In this document: positions 59,105 to 60,000 of the stretch, in pieces | How the letters are laid out: every line of letters begins with the position of its first letter | Numbering within the stretch: the first letter of the stretch is position 1 | From: Cryptomeria japonica | Lineage: Eukaryota; Streptophyta; Pinopsida; Cupressales; Cupressaceae | Reading direction: 5' to 3' | Length of the DNA stretch: 60,000 nucleotides | NCBI RefSeq assembly: GCF_030272615.1 | Contig: NC_081405.1 | Coordinates: 649,863,420-649,923,419, forward strand | Position numbers and translations under genes: made by a program | Notes under the pieces: generated by a model | Seen by the model: only the letters and a program-made list of their open reading frames with translations | The model's database searches: none | What the model was told of the DNA's origin: nothing

Positions 59105-60000
59105 TTAAGTCTCTACCGCTGGGGGTATGACCCCAAGCTGATTTGTAAGATATTCAAGAGTCTCCTTAGGTAGAGGTTTAGTAAAGACATCTGCAATTTG
59201 TTCTTTAGTATTCACATAAACTAGTTTTATTTCCTTTGCTTCAACATTTTCCCTTAGAAAATTCAATTTGATAGAAACATGTATGGTTTTAGAATGTAAT
59301 ACCGGATTCTTAGATATATCAATTGTTGCAGTATTATCACAATAGATAGTAATAGGTTCCTTGCATTTTACCTTTATGTCTTTCAACATTTGCTTAAGCC
59401 ATAGTACCTGTATATAGTTAGTTGTTGCTGCAACATATTCTGATTCTACTGTTGCTAAAGATGTACAACTTTGTTTCTTACTCAACCAAGAAACTAGTTT
59501 GTTTCCAAGAAAGAATGCTCCGTCGGTGGTTCTTTTTCTATCATCCAGATTTCCTACCCAATTTGCATCTGTGCATGCACATAATTCAAAGTTTTCATCT
59601 CTAGGATACCATAATCCAAGATGTATAGTACCTTGTAAGTACCAAAAAATCCTTTTTACTGTTGAGTCATGATTTTCTCTAGGATTACTTTAAAATCTTG
59701 AAACAATACATATTGCATTCATAATATCAGGTTTGGTTTGTGTCAAATATAGTAAACCTCCTATCATAGATTTGTATCTAGTTGGATTAACAGGTGTAGA
59801 TTCATCCCTTAGTGATAGTTTGTCATTTGTTGTCATAGGTGTTCTTACTGATTTAGAGTTCTCCATCCCAGATTTATTTAGTAACCTTTTTAAGTACTTG
59901 GATTGACTCAAGAATATACCTTTATCAATTTGTGAAATCTGCAATCCTAAAAAGAATTTTATTTCTCCAATCATAGACATTTCAAATTCTTGCTGCATTT
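59105..60000 (-). pseudogene. TE12 RT end and RNase H (partial)
   Basis: From the window end: EFEMSMIGEIKFFLGLQIS, the linker MENSKSVRTPM, RYKSMIGGLLYL, then a stop at 59690 within the same frame. RNase H continues with DANWVGNLDD, SKKQSC, VESEYVAAT and IYCDNTAT, and ends DVFTKPLPKE before the stop at 59105. The Glu of the ESEY motif is present, unlike in TE5. The catalytic RT core lies beyond the window. Confidence 0.9.

Larger units (their letters stand above)
57670..60000 (-). mobile_element. TE12: 3' part of a Ty1/copia element (TE7 family)
   Basis: LTR 4 (57670-58729), PPT, 3' noncoding region, RNase H and the RT end, cut by the window end. It is very similar to the corresponding part of TE7, consistent with both having belonged to one concatemer. 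Confidence 0.92.

Overview
The window is plant nuclear DNA made almost entirely of nested LTR retrotransposons. I recognise no host gene, tRNA, rRNA or CRISPR array. Copia and gypsy coding domains, initiator-Met-type primer sites (TGGTATCAGAGC), 5-bp target duplications and several layers of nesting point to a large, repeat-rich plant genome; a gymnosperm is possible, but the sequence alone does not prove it. Most coding lesions are nonsense codons rather than frameshifts, and many fit C-to-T or G-to-A decay of methylated DNA.

Layout, with names used in the entries. TE1 (1-18410, minus) is an old copia element whose 3' LTR is cut by the window start. Its integrase region is split by TE2 (2801-17360, minus), a gypsy-like element without recognisable pol, and TE2 is split by copia TE3 (7247-14899, minus). 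TE4 (18411-26533) is an LTR plus a short 3' internal tail of a TE1 relative, split by plus-strand copia TE5 (19158-25861). TE6 (26534-29794, plus) is the 5' part of a gypsy element (gag and protease only). TE7 (29795-42457, minus) is a copia element of the TE5 family, split by TE8 (32293-38307, minus), the best preserved copia copy here. 

From 41400 to 58729 four LTRs of the TE7 family stand head to tail, each pair separated by the same 4 bases, atat. The array leads into the interior of a further copy, TE12 (57670-60000). Those 4 bases are what is expected if unintegrated cDNA ends were joined, so this looks like an integrated concatemer or multi-LTR circle. The third LTR is interrupted by TE10 (43618-57555), a rearranged non-autonomous element with inverted pieces of its own LTR and leader, a long gag-like frame of about 929 codons, and a leader that can fold into a pseudoknot. 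TE10 in turn holds TE11 (51715-56239), an apparent solo LTR of 4525 bp with a perfect target duplication, four long (TA)n tracts and a GC-rich 39-bp minisatellite.

How the parts work together: in autonomous copia copies gag makes the particle, protease cuts the polyprotein, RT and RNase H copy RNA into cDNA from the PBS and PPT, and integrase inserts it. None of the copies here has an open polyprotein. TE2 and TE10 have no detectable pol and would have needed enzymes from elsewhere.
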